DNA of 64,000 bases from Oceanicaulis sp052055585 (GTDB lineage: Bacteria; Pseudomonadota; Alphaproteobacteria; Caulobacterales; Maricaulaceae). Shown here one piece after another: positions 52,343-60,777 of the stretch. Position 1 is the stretch's first letter. Every line of letters begins with the position of its first letter. The notes under the pieces were generated by a model. The model did not search any database. It was not told the origin of the DNA and saw nothing but the letters and a program-made list of their open reading frames with translations. Location of the stretch: NCBI RefSeq assembly GCF_052055585.1, contig NZ_CP170485.1:2852001-2916000 (forward strand), written 5' to 3'. The position numbers and the translations under genes are program-made.

Positions 52343-53323
52343 TTAAGCCGGTTCATCTGCTGGACCTGCACTCGACGCTCCATCCTTGCCGAAATAGGCG
52401 TTGCCATGGGGCGCGGCGCGGCCTTTCGGGTCGGGGTGGATGAGCACATCCGCCGCCGGATAGGCCGCCATGACGCGCTTTTCAGCGGCGACGACAATCT
52501 CATGGGCCCTGGTCAGGCTCAGATCCGGGTCGAGCTCCATATGCATCTGGATGTGGATGAACGGACCCGAGGCGCGGGTGCGCAACTGGTGCACGCCCAG
52601 AACCCGCGGATCCTCTTCGGCCAGTGAGATGATCTGCTCGCGCTCCTCATCGGGAAGCTCGCGGTCCATCAGCGCTGAAATGGCGTCGCGCCCCACGGTG
52701 AACGCCGTCCAGAACAGCCAGAGCACCACGACAAAGCCCATGATCGGGTCGGCGCGCTCGATACCGATCAGCGCCAGCACAAGGCCGACGACCACCACCA
52801 TGTTCGAGCTGAGGTCCGCAAAATAGTGCGCCCGGTCGCCCGTCACCGCCAGAGAGCCGGTCTGTTTCACCGCCCGCGTCTGGGCCCAGACCAACCCCAG
52901 GGTCAAAGTGATGGACAAGCCCATCACCGACAGGGCGATGGCGCCCGCATCCAGCGGCTGGGGATCGGTGAAGCGGTTCCAGGATTCATGAATGAGATAG
53001 CCCGCCGACAGCGCCACCAGCAGAGCCTGCAGGAGACTCGCCAGCGCTTCCGCCTTGCCATGGCCATAGCGGTGCTCGGCATCCGCCGGAGTGGAGGCGT
53101 AACGCACCGCGAAAAACGTCGTCAGAGACGCCACGAGATCGAGCGAGGAATCCGCCAGGGAGGCGAGCATTGCGACCGAGCCCGAGAGGATCCAGGCGAT
53201 GAGCTTGGCGACCACGAGCGTCGCCGCGACCATGACCGACAGCCGCGTGACGCTTCCGGTGATCTTGCGGGCGTCGGCAGGAGCAAGCTTGCCCGGCCCT
53301 GCGTCCAGAGCGTCATGCGGCAT
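52343..53323 (-). CDS. Cation diffusion facilitator (Zn/Fe efflux, FieF-like)
   Basis: A 326-residue CDF transporter with six membrane helices and a C-terminal cytosolic domain. The TM2 metal site SLADSSLDLVASL and the TM5 HxxxD (DRAHYFADLSSN) are complete, and HRYGHGKAEA precedes TM3. The cytosolic domain (about 215-300) has HQLRTRASGPFIHIQMHMELD. It exports divalent metal in exchange for protons. DSSLD with HxxxD fits the Zn2+/Fe2+ group. It is followed by the GST and queG genes on the same strand. Confidence 0.94.
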   Translation of the reverse strand: MPHDALDAGPGKLAPADARKITGSVTRLSVMVAATLVVAKLIAWILSGSVAMLASLADSSLDLVASLTTFFAVRYASTPADAEHRYGHGKAEALASLLQALLVALSAGYLIHESWNRFTDPQPLDAGAIALSVMGLSITLTLGLVWAQTRAVKQTGSLAVTGDRAHYFADLSSNMVVVVGLVLALIGIERADPIMGFVVVLWLFWTAFTVGRDAISALMDRELPDEEREQIISLAEEDPRVLGVHQLRTRASGPFIHIQMHMELDPDLSLTRAHEIVVAAEKRVMAAYPAADVLIHPDPKGRAAPHGNAYFGKDGASSAGPADEPA

Positions 53324-53423
53324 GGCGGTTTTCCATTATGTGTTGTCCAAACAGCATAAGCCCTTGGCGAGCGGATCAATCGCGCGCACTCTGCCGCCGA
53401 ACCACCCGGGGGAATGACACGCT

Positions 53424-54224
53424 ATGGGCCTTCTTCATCTCATTATTCTGGCGATCGTCCAAGGGATCACCGAGTTTCTCCCCATCTCATCCTCCGCCCA
53501 TCTCATCCTCGCGCCGCAGGTTCTGGGCGATGCGGATCAGGGCCCGCTGATCGACGTGATGGCGCATCTGGGTACGCTCTTCGCTGTGCTGGTGTATTTC
53601 CGCGCTGATGTGGTCAATGTGGTGACTGGCAAGCTGGCCCTTCTGAAGGGACAGATCACGCCCGGCGGCAAGCTGGCGCTTCTGATCGCCGTCGCCACCC
53701 CGCCCGTGCTGATCGCAGGGGGCGGGCTTTACATCTCCGGCATGGCGGACGCCTTGCGTTCGCCGCTGGTGATCGCCTGGGCGACGCTCATCCTCGCGGT
53801 TCCGCTCTGGCTCGCGGACCATTTCGGCAAGCAGACTGTCACCACCGAAACCCTGAGCTGGCGCGGCGCCATCCTGATCGGTCTGGCGCAAATGTTCGCG
53901 CTGGTCCCCGGCTCGTCACGCTCGGGCGTGACGATGACCGCCGCCCGCGCATTGGGCATGACCCGCAGCGAGGCGGCGCGTTTTTCCATGCTGATAGCCG
54001 TGCCGGTGATCGCCGCGTTCGGCCTTCTGGCGGTGATCGAGCTGGCGCGGGGCGCAGACAGCGCCCACTCGCTGACAGACGGCCTGATCGTGGCGATCCT
54101 GTCCTTCTTCGCCGCCCTCGCCTCCATCGCCGTGCTGATGCGCGTGGTGGACCGTCTGGGCTTCCTGCCCTTCGTAATCTACCGGCTGGGTCTGGCGGCG
54201 CTTCTGTTCTGGTGGGCGCTCTAG
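53424..54224 (+). CDS. uppP: Undecaprenyl-diphosphatase
   Basis: A 266-residue polytopic membrane enzyme that recycles the undecaprenyl pyrophosphate carrier of cell-wall synthesis (BacA family). The two catalytic boxes ITEFLPISSSAHLIL and ALVPGSSRSGVTMTAAR are both present, at the expected positions near residues 17-30 and 160-175. About eight helices can be drawn. The start at 53424 is the only one that keeps the first box in place. Confidence 0.97.
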   Translation: MGLLHLIILAIVQGITEFLPISSSAHLILAPQVLGDADQGPLIDVMAHLGTLFAVLVYFRADVVNVVTGKLALLKGQITPGGKLALLIAVATPPVLIAGGGLYISGMADALRSPLVIAWATLILAVPLWLADHFGKQTVTTETLSWRGAILIGLAQMFALVPGSSRSGVTMTAARALGMTRSEAARFSMLIAVPVIAAFGLLAVIELARGADSAHSLTDGLIVAILSFFAALASIAVLMRVVDRLGFLPFVIYRLGLAALLFWWAL

Positions 54225-54227
54225 AAC

Positions 54228-54938
54228 CTAGCGGCCGCGACGACGGCGGTCCCCGCCCATCACGTCCTCATCATCGAGGATGAACTGGCGCGGGCTGATG
54301 CGCACGCCGGTCTCGACCTCTGACAGGCTCACCTCGGTCATCCCGCCCATGGCGTCCACCGTGTACCAGCCCGCCAGCGTCATGGTTTCAGGCGCCGCGT
54401 CAGGCCGGGCATCCTCGAACACCAGCGTCAGACGGCCTTCGACAGCGTCCTCGGGGTCTTCCAGCGTCACATAGAGCCGACCGTCATAGCGGCCCGCATC
54501 CACGACCGCGCCGGAGCCCGCCAGATCAAGATCCGCATCCAGCAGGAAGCGCAGGGGCGTCTCGCCGATGGGCGCACGATCGATCGTTTCAAGATCAAAG
54601 TCGGCGACTGCCACGAATGAACCGTCCGCCACCATGAGCACCGGATTGGGAGCGTCATAGTCAAACCGCGCCTTGCCGGGGCGATCGATCTCGAGCAGGC
54701 CCGAAGCCTCGGAATTGTCAGCCGCGATCTGGATGAACCGGGCGCGCAGCGTATCAAGCCCTTCCAGCCAGGCCTGAGCGCGCTCGGCCCCGGCTTCAGG
54801 CGTGATCTGCCCCGGAGCCGGCTCGACGGCCTGAGCCTCGGGCAGCGGCTCGGGCGCTGCCTGTGCGGGCGCTTCGGATTGCTGGGCGCCGGAAAGCAGC
54901 GTCAGAGCGGCGGAGAGGAGAAAAGCTGTTGTGTTCAT
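54228..54938 (-). CDS. lolA: Outer-membrane lipoprotein carrier protein LolA
   Basis: A 236-residue exported protein with a signal sequence (LLSAALTLLSGAQQ), a Pro/Glu/Ala-rich linker, and the LolA fold from about residue 55: DTLRARFIQIAADNSEASGLLEIDRPGKARFDYD, then LMVADGSFVAVAD and VDAMGGMTEVSLS. LolA shuttles lipoproteins through the periplasm. The linker is longer than in enteric LolA. It converges on uppP with three bases between stops. Confidence 0.9.
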   Translation of the reverse strand: MNTTAFLLSAALTLLSGAQQSEAPAQAAPEPLPEAQAVEPAPGQITPEAGAERAQAWLEGLDTLRARFIQIAADNSEASGLLEIDRPGKARFDYDAPNPVLMVADGSFVAVADFDLETIDRAPIGETPLRFLLDADLDLAGSGAVVDAGRYDGRLYVTLEDPEDAVEGRLTLVFEDARPDAAPETMTLAGWYTVDAMGGMTEVSLSEVETGVRISPRQFILDDEDVMGGDRRRRGR

Positions 54939-55082
54939 GGGTCCTGTTTAGTCCCTGATTTGGGCGTGAGAAAGGCCAACGCGTTCATCTTCGCGACAGG
55001 CTTCAGTGAGGCGCGCTTGCCCTTGAGGGACGGTTCGGGCTTCATGCCGCCCGATAAACTGCGTCAAAGGCCCATCAGTTCC

Positions 55083-55871
55083 ATGTCCATCGCCCAGCTA
55101 CTCGCCAATCATGACCCCTCCGCCACCCGCTTCACGCTGGATGTTCCCGATCAGTGGAAGCAAGGCCGGACCGTCTATGGCGGCCTGACGGCGGGTCTTT
55201 GCCTGCAAGCGGCCCTGCCCCATGCGAACGGGCGCCCGTTGCGTAGCGCGATGATCAGCTTTGTCGGACCCAGCGCAGGCGCGCTGACCGTGGACGCCGA
55301 AAAGCTGCGCGAAGGCCGCACCGCCTGCTCGGTGCGCACGCGCCTGTCCGGCGAAGCGGGGATTGGCGTGGAAAGCGTCTTCACCTTCGCCGGAGAACGG
55401 GAATCCGCCTATCTGATGGAGCCGCCGCTCATGCCCGAGCGCGCCGTGGCCCCCGATGACGCGACAGAAACCCTCACATTTCCCGTCGGCGCGCCGGTAT
55501 TCACGCGCAATTTCGATTTCATCTGGGCGGGCGGCGGCGTGCCGTTCAGCCAGAGCGACAAGCCGGTCATCCGCATGTGGGCGCGCCATGCCGATCCTGA
55601 CGCGCGGAACATGCCCATCGCGCTCCTGACGCTGGGCGATGCGCTCGCCCCGGCGCTGGCGCCGCTCCTGAGCGCGCCAACGCCGCTCTCCTCCATGACC
55701 TGGATGGTCGATATCCTGACCGATGAACCCAAAACCCGTGACGGCTGGTGGCTGCTGGAAAGCCGCGCCGATCATGTGCGCGGCGGCTTTTCCACTCAAG
55801 ACATGAGCATCTGGAACACGGATGGCGCCTGCGTGGCCAAGGGCCGCCAGATGGTGACCGTCTTCGGCTGA
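55083..55871 (+). CDS. Acyl-CoA thioesterase family protein
   Basis: A 262-residue double hot-dog protein of the TesB/ACOT-like group: RTVYGGLTAGLCLQAAL, SAMISFVGPSAGALTV and the C-terminal WWLLESRADHVRGGFSTQDMSIWNTDG. The last is typical of thioesterase-family proteins with the Asp/Gln-type active site. The substrate is unknown. The ATG at 55083 has AAAGG upstream, and the frame's earlier starts overlap lolA. Confidence 0.88.
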   Translation: MSIAQLLANHDPSATRFTLDVPDQWKQGRTVYGGLTAGLCLQAALPHANGRPLRSAMISFVGPSAGALTVDAEKLREGRTACSVRTRLSGEAGIGVESVFTFAGERESAYLMEPPLMPERAVAPDDATETLTFPVGAPVFTRNFDFIWAGGGVPFSQSDKPVIRMWARHADPDARNMPIALLTLGDALAPALAPLLSAPTPLSSMTWMVDILTDEPKTRDGWWLLESRADHVRGGFSTQDMSIWNTDGACVAKGRQMVTVFG

Positions 55872-55920
55872 GTTCGCCGAAAACTGGCCAAGTCCGCAGC
55901 TGCGGCCTATTTTGGCTGTC

Positions 55921-56487
55921 ATGGAACGGCGTCGGCTGATTGAAACCTGGCCTGCAGACCATAGCGCCCCTCCGTTATCGGAGGGCGAGGCGCTCTATAT
56001 GGATGCGCAGGTTCGCCCCAACCGCTCCCTGCCCAATCCCGGCTTCATCGCACTGATGATCGCCATGGGCGCGATCAGCTTTTCCGCCGGCATCGCCTTC
56101 ATGGTCATGGGCGCCTGGCCGGTGATGGGCTTTTTCGGCCTCGACGTGCTGTTGATCTGGATCGGTTTCAAACTGTCCTATCGCGACGGGCGGCGCATGG
56201 AGTCCATCAAGATCACGCGCGACGAGATTCGCGTTATCCGCCGCTTCCCCACGGGCCACCTCATCCAGTTCATCCTGCCCAGCGCCTGGACCCGCGTCAT
56301 TGTCGAGGGCGAGGGCGAACCGGATGTGCAGGCGCGGCTGACCGCCATGGGCAAAAGCCTGATCATTGGCAGCTGGCTGTCCCCGCGGGAGCGGGAAAGC
56401 CTCGCCGACGCCATCCGTGACGCCCTGGACAACGCCCGACGAGCGCGGGGGCCGCAGCTGGCGCAAGAATCAGGTGGCGGGGCCTGA
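55921..56487 (+). CDS. DUF2244 membrane protein
   Basis: A 188-residue protein with two membrane helices (about 43-64 and 68-86) between a charged N-terminal part and a basic C-terminal domain. ARPNRSLPNPGF-like opening (here VRPNRSLPNPGFIAL) and FKLSYRDGRRMESIKIT are DUF2244 landmarks. Function unknown; in alphaproteobacteria it often accompanies respiratory or DNA-repair genes. The ATG at 55921 is preferred to the TTG at 55912. It is 22 bp before the Ada-like gene. Confidence 0.88.
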   Translation: MERRRLIETWPADHSAPPLSEGEALYMDAQVRPNRSLPNPGFIALMIAMGAISFSAGIAFMVMGAWPVMGFFGLDVLLIWIGFKLSYRDGRRMESIKITRDEIRVIRRFPTGHLIQFILPSAWTRVIVEGEGEPDVQARLTAMGKSLIIGSWLSPRERESLADAIRDALDNARRARGPQLAQESGGGA

Positions 56488-56509
56488 GCGCCCGCGGCAG
56501 GGTGCGCCC

Positions 56510-57382
56510 ATGACCGCTGAACTCGACACCCTCTCCCCGCCCGACCGGCTGAAAGTCCGCGCCGAGGACTATGACCGCATTGTCGCGGCGCTCGATTTCC
56601 TGTCGGAGAACTGGCGCGAGCAGCCTGATCTCGCCGCCGCCGCACAGGCCGCCGGGCTGTCGCCGCACCATTTCCAGCGCGTCTTCACCCGCTGGACCGG
56701 CGCCAGCCCCAAAAAACTGGTGCAGGCTTTGACCCATGCCAGCGCCCGCAAGCTGCTGGTGGACGGTGCGAGCGTTCTGGATGCGGCGCTGGAGAGCGGC
56801 CTCTCGGGCCCGTCGCGCCTGCATGACATCTTCATCGCCGAGGAAGCGGCGACGCCCGGCGAGGTGAAATCGGGCGGCTCCGGCCTCGATTTTCGCTACG
56901 GATATGCGCCCTCGCCCTTTGGCGTTGCGGTGTTCGTGATCGCGCCCCGCGGCCTGTCAGGCCTGGCCTTCTGCAGCCCCGGCGAGGAAGACGACGCCTT
57001 TCAGGACCTCGCCCGGCGCTTCCCCCAAGCGCGCTATGAGCGCGATGATGCGCTGGCGTCCGACTGGGCGGGGCGCGTTTTTGATGCAGCTGCAGGAGAA
57101 GCGACTGTGCCGCTGGCGCTTTATGGCGCGCCCTTCCGGCGTCAGGTCTGGCGAGCGCTGCTGACCATCCCGTCCGCCTGCACCGTCAGCTATGGCGACA
57201 TCGCCAGAGCCGCCGGCAAAGCAGGGGCGGCGCGGGCGACCGGCGCAGCGGTCGGCGCAAACCCGATCAGCTGGCTGATCCCCTGTCACCGGGTACTGGC
57301 GGCGGATGGCCGACTGACCGGCTATCACTGGGGACTCGATCGTAAGCGCGCAATGCTCGCCTATGAGGCCGCGACGGGTTAA
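56510..57382 (+). CDS. Ada-like protein: AraC HTH fused to O6-methylguanine-DNA methyltransferase
   Basis: A 290-residue fusion. An AraC-type HTH region (about 15-110, with LSPHHFQRVFTRWTGASPKKLVQ) joins a DNA methyltransferase (about 120-290) whose acceptor is Cys259 in IPCHRV, preceded by the NPISWL-type motif and AGAARATGAAV. The N-terminal zinc/phosphotriester domain of E. coli Ada is missing, so this two-domain form can repair O6-alkylguanine but lacks the methyl-phosphotriester sensor that converts Ada into an activator. Start at 56510. Confidence 0.94.
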   Translation: MTAELDTLSPPDRLKVRAEDYDRIVAALDFLSENWREQPDLAAAAQAAGLSPHHFQRVFTRWTGASPKKLVQALTHASARKLLVDGASVLDAALESGLSGPSRLHDIFIAEEAATPGEVKSGGSGLDFRYGYAPSPFGVAVFVIAPRGLSGLAFCSPGEEDDAFQDLARRFPQARYERDDALASDWAGRVFDAAAGEATVPLALYGAPFRRQVWRALLTIPSACTVSYGDIARAAGKAGAARATGAAVGANPISWLIPCHRVLAADGRLTGYHWGLDRKRAMLAYEAATG

Positions 57383-57392
57383 AAGCCGTCTC

Positions 57393-57950
57393 ATGTTCGA
57401 TCTGTCTCTTTTCATACTCGGGGGCGTCTTCGTCCTCTTCATCCTCGCCTGCCTTGCGCGCTGGTGGGTGTCCGTCCGCGGACTGACCACAGAAGCACAT
57501 GCGGAATACCAGACCCGGCAGGCGGAGAAGCCGCGCACCATCAAGGGTGTGAGCGAAGCTGAGTTCGTCCGGCTTTACGTGTCCTGCTTCCAGCCGCGCT
57601 GGACGCTCTACGCCGCCGCCGCCGCCGGTTCGGCGATCCTGATCAGCCCGGTCGCCCTGCTGGCCGTGCCCGCGCTCTATGATGTGATCTGGCGCGCCAA
57701 CGGCGCCCCCGAATGGGGCGGCCGGACGGGATATGTCTTCATGTTCGCGCTGTTCTTTGGTGTGGTTTTCATCTGGGCGGCCTTGGCTGCGGTAATCGCG
57801 CGCTTACATCATCTGCGAGCCCCGGAGCCGTTCAATCACGCGCTCGCCCGGGCGCGCGGCGAACCGATCGAGGACACCGGCTGGCGTCCGCGTCCCAAAT
57901 GGGCGCGCAAGATCCAGATCGACGCCCCCGCGTCCGACACAGACAGCTAA
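57393..57950 (+). CDS. Hypothetical membrane protein
   Basis: A 185-residue protein with three membrane helices (about 4-24, 71-92, 112-135) and a basic C-terminal tail ending in acidic Asp/Ser residues (PASDTDS). Loops contain YVSCFQPRWTLYAAAAAGSA and HHLRAPEPFNHALARARGEP. Family not recognised. The ATG at 57393 is preferred to one at 57363 that overlaps the Ada-like gene. It lies 21 bp before the glyoxalase gene and is probably co-transcribed with it. Confidence 0.7.
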   Translation: MFDLSLFILGGVFVLFILACLARWWVSVRGLTTEAHAEYQTRQAEKPRTIKGVSEAEFVRLYVSCFQPRWTLYAAAAAGSAILISPVALLAVPALYDVIWRANGAPEWGGRTGYVFMFALFFGVVFIWAALAAVIARLHHLRAPEPFNHALARARGEPIEDTGWRPRPKWARKIQIDAPASDTDS

Positions 57951-57971
57951 TCCTCTCACAAGGAGCGTTAC

Positions 57972-58436
57972 ATGCACTTCCTGCACACCATGGTGCGCGT
58001 CACCGATATCGACGCGTCGCTGAAATTCTATTGCGACGGGCTGGGCCTGAAAGAAGTGCGCCGCACCGAGAACGAGGCGGGTCGCTTCACCCTGGTCTTC
58101 CTGGCGAGCCGTGAAGACATCGCCAAGTCCGGCGTCATCGGGGACTCCAAGATCCTGCCCAAGGGCGCGCCGATGATCGAGCTGACCTATAACTGGGACC
58201 CGGAGACCTATGCCTCGGGCCGCAATTTCGGTCACATCGCCTATGAGGTGAAGGACATCTACGCCCTGTGCGGTCGTCTGGCCTCGATGGGCTATGTGAT
58301 TCACCGCCCGCCCCGGGATGGGCGCATGGCGTTCGTCAAAAGCCCGGACGGCATCTCGGTCGAGCTATTGCAGGAAGGCGAAGCCCTGGAGCCTGCAGAG
58401 CCCTGGGCCAGCATGGAAAATACCGGCAGCTGGTAA
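57972..58436 (+). CDS. gloA: Lactoylglutathione lyase (glyoxalase I)
   Basis: A 154-residue VOC-fold enzyme with the four metal ligands His5 (FLHTMVRV), Glu70 (MIELTYNWD), His88 (NFGHIAYEV) and Glu131 (SVELLQ). The substrate segment GLGLKEVRR and the ENxxGRFTLVFL core are close to E. coli GloA; the spacing is longer by about 14 residues between the first two ligands. It detoxifies methylglyoxal via its glutathione adduct. AAGGAG precedes the start; a strong terminator follows. Confidence 0.92.
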   Translation: MHFLHTMVRVTDIDASLKFYCDGLGLKEVRRTENEAGRFTLVFLASREDIAKSGVIGDSKILPKGAPMIELTYNWDPETYASGRNFGHIAYEVKDIYALCGRLASMGYVIHRPPRDGRMAFVKSPDGISVELLQEGEALEPAEPWASMENTGSW

Positions 58437-58450
58437 AATAGCCTGCCCTC

Positions 58451-58479
58451 AAAGGCCCGCCCGCAAGGCGGGCCTTTTT
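58451..58479 (+). terminator. Rho-independent terminator after gloA
   Basis: AGGCCCGCC (58453-58461) pairs with GGCGGGCCT (58467-58475), with a 5-nt loop and a T-run to 58479. It isolates the next gene transcriptionally. Confidence 0.93.
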
Positions 58480-58488
58480 GCAGGCCCC

Positions 58489-58517
58489 TTGACGAGAACA
58501 GATGTTCCGCTTATGTT
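58489..58517 (+). promoter_or_regulatory. Strong predicted promoter of the SOS-box gene
   Basis: TTGACG (58489-58494) and TATGTT (58512-58517) are 17 bp apart, near-consensus for the housekeeping sigma factor. It starts 10 bp after the gloA terminator. Confidence 0.7.
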
Positions 58518-58518
58518 C
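58504..58518. promoter_or_regulatory. LexA/SOS box (GTTC-N7-GTTC)
   Basis: GTTC at 58504-58507 and GTTC at 58515-58518 are separated by exactly seven bases, the alphaproteobacterial LexA consensus. The box overlaps the spacer and -10 of the promoter. A further GAAC at 58496-58499 forms a GAAC-N4-GTTC half-site pair with the first GTTC. Confidence 0.8.
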
Positions 58519-58538
58519 CTTCCTGTAAGGAGTGGAAC

Positions 58539-58844
58539 ATGGCGTATGCAACCAAATCTGCCGGATATGCCCGTAACGCTGGCAAGCGCTGGCGCGGCGA
58601 GGATGTGAAACTGCTCAAGGCTCTGGCCCGTCAGGGCGCCAGCCTGCGTCTGATCAGCCTGAAGCTGGGCCGTCCTGACAGCGCCATTCGCGCCAAGGCG
58701 ACCACGCTGGGGCTGACGCTCAAGGCGCCTGCTCCCATGGTTGCGCCCCCGCCCAGCCGCACGCTGTCACGTCTGCGCACCCCGACTCAACGCACCGATT
58801 TTGAAAGCCTGACCCGACAACCGGACCTGTTCGGTCACGCCTGA
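58539..58844 (+). CDS. Small SOS-box-controlled protein, SANT/HTH-like
   Basis: A 101-residue basic protein. Its N-terminal half resembles a short DNA-binding helical domain: KRWRGEDVKLLKALARQGASL, then LISLKLGRPDSAIRAKATTLGL (Myb/SANT- or HTH-like), and a Pro-rich C-terminal tail. I know no named homolog; comparable small proteins are annotated hypothetical in other alphaproteobacteria. It has its own strong promoter with an SOS box and a TAAGGAG before the ATG, so expression is expected to rise with DNA damage (inference). Confidence 0.8.
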   Translation: MAYATKSAGYARNAGKRWRGEDVKLLKALARQGASLRLISLKLGRPDSAIRAKATTLGLTLKAPAPMVAPPPSRTLSRLRTPTQRTDFESLTRQPDLFGHA

Positions 58845-58846
58845 TC

Positions 58847-59887
58847 TTATGTGAAGCGGTTGAGCACCAGCTCCGCCGCAGCCGAGCCAAACCAGGCCAG
58901 CACCGGGATGAAGCCGTACAGCGCCAGACGCCGGGTCACGGGCGCGGAGATCGGCCAGACCGGCAGTTTTTCCAACCAGGTCTCATAGGCGATCAGCTCT
59001 GACACAGGCGCGCCCTTGGGAGCGCCCTTCAGAACCGCGTCACCGCTCGCGGTAATCTGTTCGCGAACCGCCTGCAGGGCGGCGTCCCGCACCAGCGCGC
59101 ATTTGCGCACCACCGGGCCAATGGTGGAGGCGAAGGCATAACCCGATGCAATCAGGGCCAGCACGAGGGCCGTCGCTGAAATCGGAGCCGGCGTTGAATC
59201 CACAAACAAGAGCAGGATGACCGCCGTCATCACCAGCCAGGCCAGCGCGCCGCGCAGGGCCAGACGGCCAAAGATCTGATTGCGCTCGAGATGCGCCAGA
59301 TCCACCTGAAGATGGTTCTCCACCAGCTGGCGCATCTCCCGGTCTTCATACCGCACCATATAGCCGCCGCGCGCGGCCAGACCGAACACCAGGGCGTTCA
59401 TGATCGCAAAGAAGGGCGAAATGGTGCCCCAATACTGGTCCCAGGTAATTTCAGGCGGGTTGAGCAGCCACATATTCACCAGCAAGCCGCCAACTGCGCC
59501 CGCCAGAAACACAAGCAGAGACCGCCAGGCGTGCTGGCGGGTCGGCCCCTTCGCCATCGCCTCGACCTGACGGCCGCCCGCTTCATCCAGGACCGCCTTC
59601 AGCTGAGGCAGGGAGGCCTGCCATTGTCTTTGGGTAATCGCCGGCATGGTGGTGGCGACGCCTGTGATCATGCAGATGACCAATGCGGCCCAGGCGGCGC
59701 TGTTGAAGCGTACCCCCGCGCCTGCCTGTTCGATGACGGCTTGGCCAACCTCGACCGAGTACACAAGATAGACGGCATAGATCAGTGCGCTGATCAGAAG
59801 CCCGTTCAGAACCGGCGGCAGGGGCGACAGGCCATGCAGCCACACTTCGGGATAAGGGCTTCGCTCTGCGTCAGTCTGTTCAGTCAC
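58847..59887 (-). CDS. Hypothetical membrane protein overlapping dapB
   Basis: A 346-residue protein with two pairs of membrane helices (about 20-65 and 115-155), another pair at about 205-250, and a C-terminal helix at about 320-340. The family is not recognised. The start is a GTG at 59887 (frame GTG ACT GAA), which overlaps the dapB stop by eight bases, so it is translationally coupled to dapB. A longer frame upstream is opposite to and inside dapB and is not real. It converges with the small SOS-box gene, two bases apart. Confidence 0.72.
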   Translation of the reverse strand: MTEQTDAERSPYPEVWLHGLSPLPPVLNGLLISALIYAVYLVYSVEVGQAVIEQAGAGVRFNSAAWAALVICMITGVATTMPAITQRQWQASLPQLKAVLDEAGGRQVEAMAKGPTRQHAWRSLLVFLAGAVGGLLVNMWLLNPPEITWDQYWGTISPFFAIMNALVFGLAARGGYMVRYEDREMRQLVENHLQVDLAHLERNQIFGRLALRGALAWLVMTAVILLLFVDSTPAPISATALVLALIASGYAFASTIGPVVRKCALVRDAALQAVREQITASGDAVLKGAPKGAPVSELIAYETWLEKLPVWPISAPVTRRLALYGFIPVLAWFGSAAAELVLNRFT

Positions 59888-60698
59888 CCAGTATGTCCTG
59901 CATGGAGTAGAGGCCCGGAGCCTTGCCCTTGATCCAGCGCGCCGCCGCGAGCGCACCCTGGGCGAAGATAAACCGGTCATACGCCTTGTGGGAAATACTG
60001 ACTTCTTCAAAGGCCGACAGGAAGCGCGCCTCGTGTTCGCCGACCACGCCGCCGCCGCGAATGGCGCTGAAGCCGATCGCGCCGACCGGGCGCGGACCGT
60101 CATGGCGCGGGCGGGTGTACTGGGCGACATCCTCCAGCTCCACGCCGCGCGCACGGGCTGCAGCTTCGCCCAGGCTCAAGGCCGTACCCGAGGGTGCATC
60201 CGCCTTGCGCTTGTGATGCGCTTCCACAATCTCGAGATCAAAGTGCTCGTCAGACAGCGCTTTGGCGGCCTGGGCCACCAGCCGCTCGACCAACGCCACG
60301 CCCAGCGAAAAATTGCTCGCCTGCAGAACCGGAATGGTTTCCGCCGCCTGTTCCAGCGCCGCCTGCTGGTCCTTTTCAAGACCCGTCACGCCGGTGACCA
60401 GGGCGCGATGACCCATGGCCGCCAGACGCGGCGCAATAGCGCTCGTCACCTTGGGTAGGGAGGCGTCGATCAGCACATCGGCCTGATCGGCCGCCTGTTC
60501 CAGCGCAACCACAGTTTCGATGCCAAGAAAACCTGAGCCGCACAACTCTCCGAGATCAGAGCCGAGATTGGCGGAATCCGAGCTTACCATGCCGCCGACC
60601 AGCGACAGATCGCTCGCCCGAATGACCTCGGTTGCGATCGCGCGACCCAAACGGCCCGAAATGCCCGTTACGGCGATATGAATGCTGGTTCCCGACAT
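59880..60698 (-). CDS. dapB: 4-hydroxy-tetrahydrodipicolinate reductase
   Basis: A 272-residue enzyme of lysine/diaminopimelate synthesis. It has the NAD(P) motif IAVTGISGRLGRAI, the conserved LVTGVTGL, the HHKRKADAPSGTAL catalytic-site signature (EAHHKRKADAPSGTA) and a C-terminal KAPGLYSMQDIL. The ATG at 60698 follows GAGGGG; a frame start at 60728 is less likely. Its end overlaps the membrane-protein gene by eight bases. It follows dnaJ on the same strand, 79 bp downstream. Confidence 0.96.
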   Translation of the reverse strand: MSGTSIHIAVTGISGRLGRAIATEVIRASDLSLVGGMVSSDSANLGSDLGELCGSGFLGIETVVALEQAADQADVLIDASLPKVTSAIAPRLAAMGHRALVTGVTGLEKDQQAALEQAAETIPVLQASNFSLGVALVERLVAQAAKALSDEHFDLEIVEAHHKRKADAPSGTALSLGEAAARARGVELEDVAQYTRPRHDGPRPVGAIGFSAIRGGGVVGEHEARFLSAFEEVSISHKAYDRFIFAQGALAAARWIKGKAPGLYSMQDILGD

Positions 60699-60777
60699 GA
60701 CGCCCCTCACAACCTGACGCTTTGTCATCGCGCGTTTAGGTGAAAAAAGCGTAAGTCGAGCCGGTCAGGCCAGAGGC

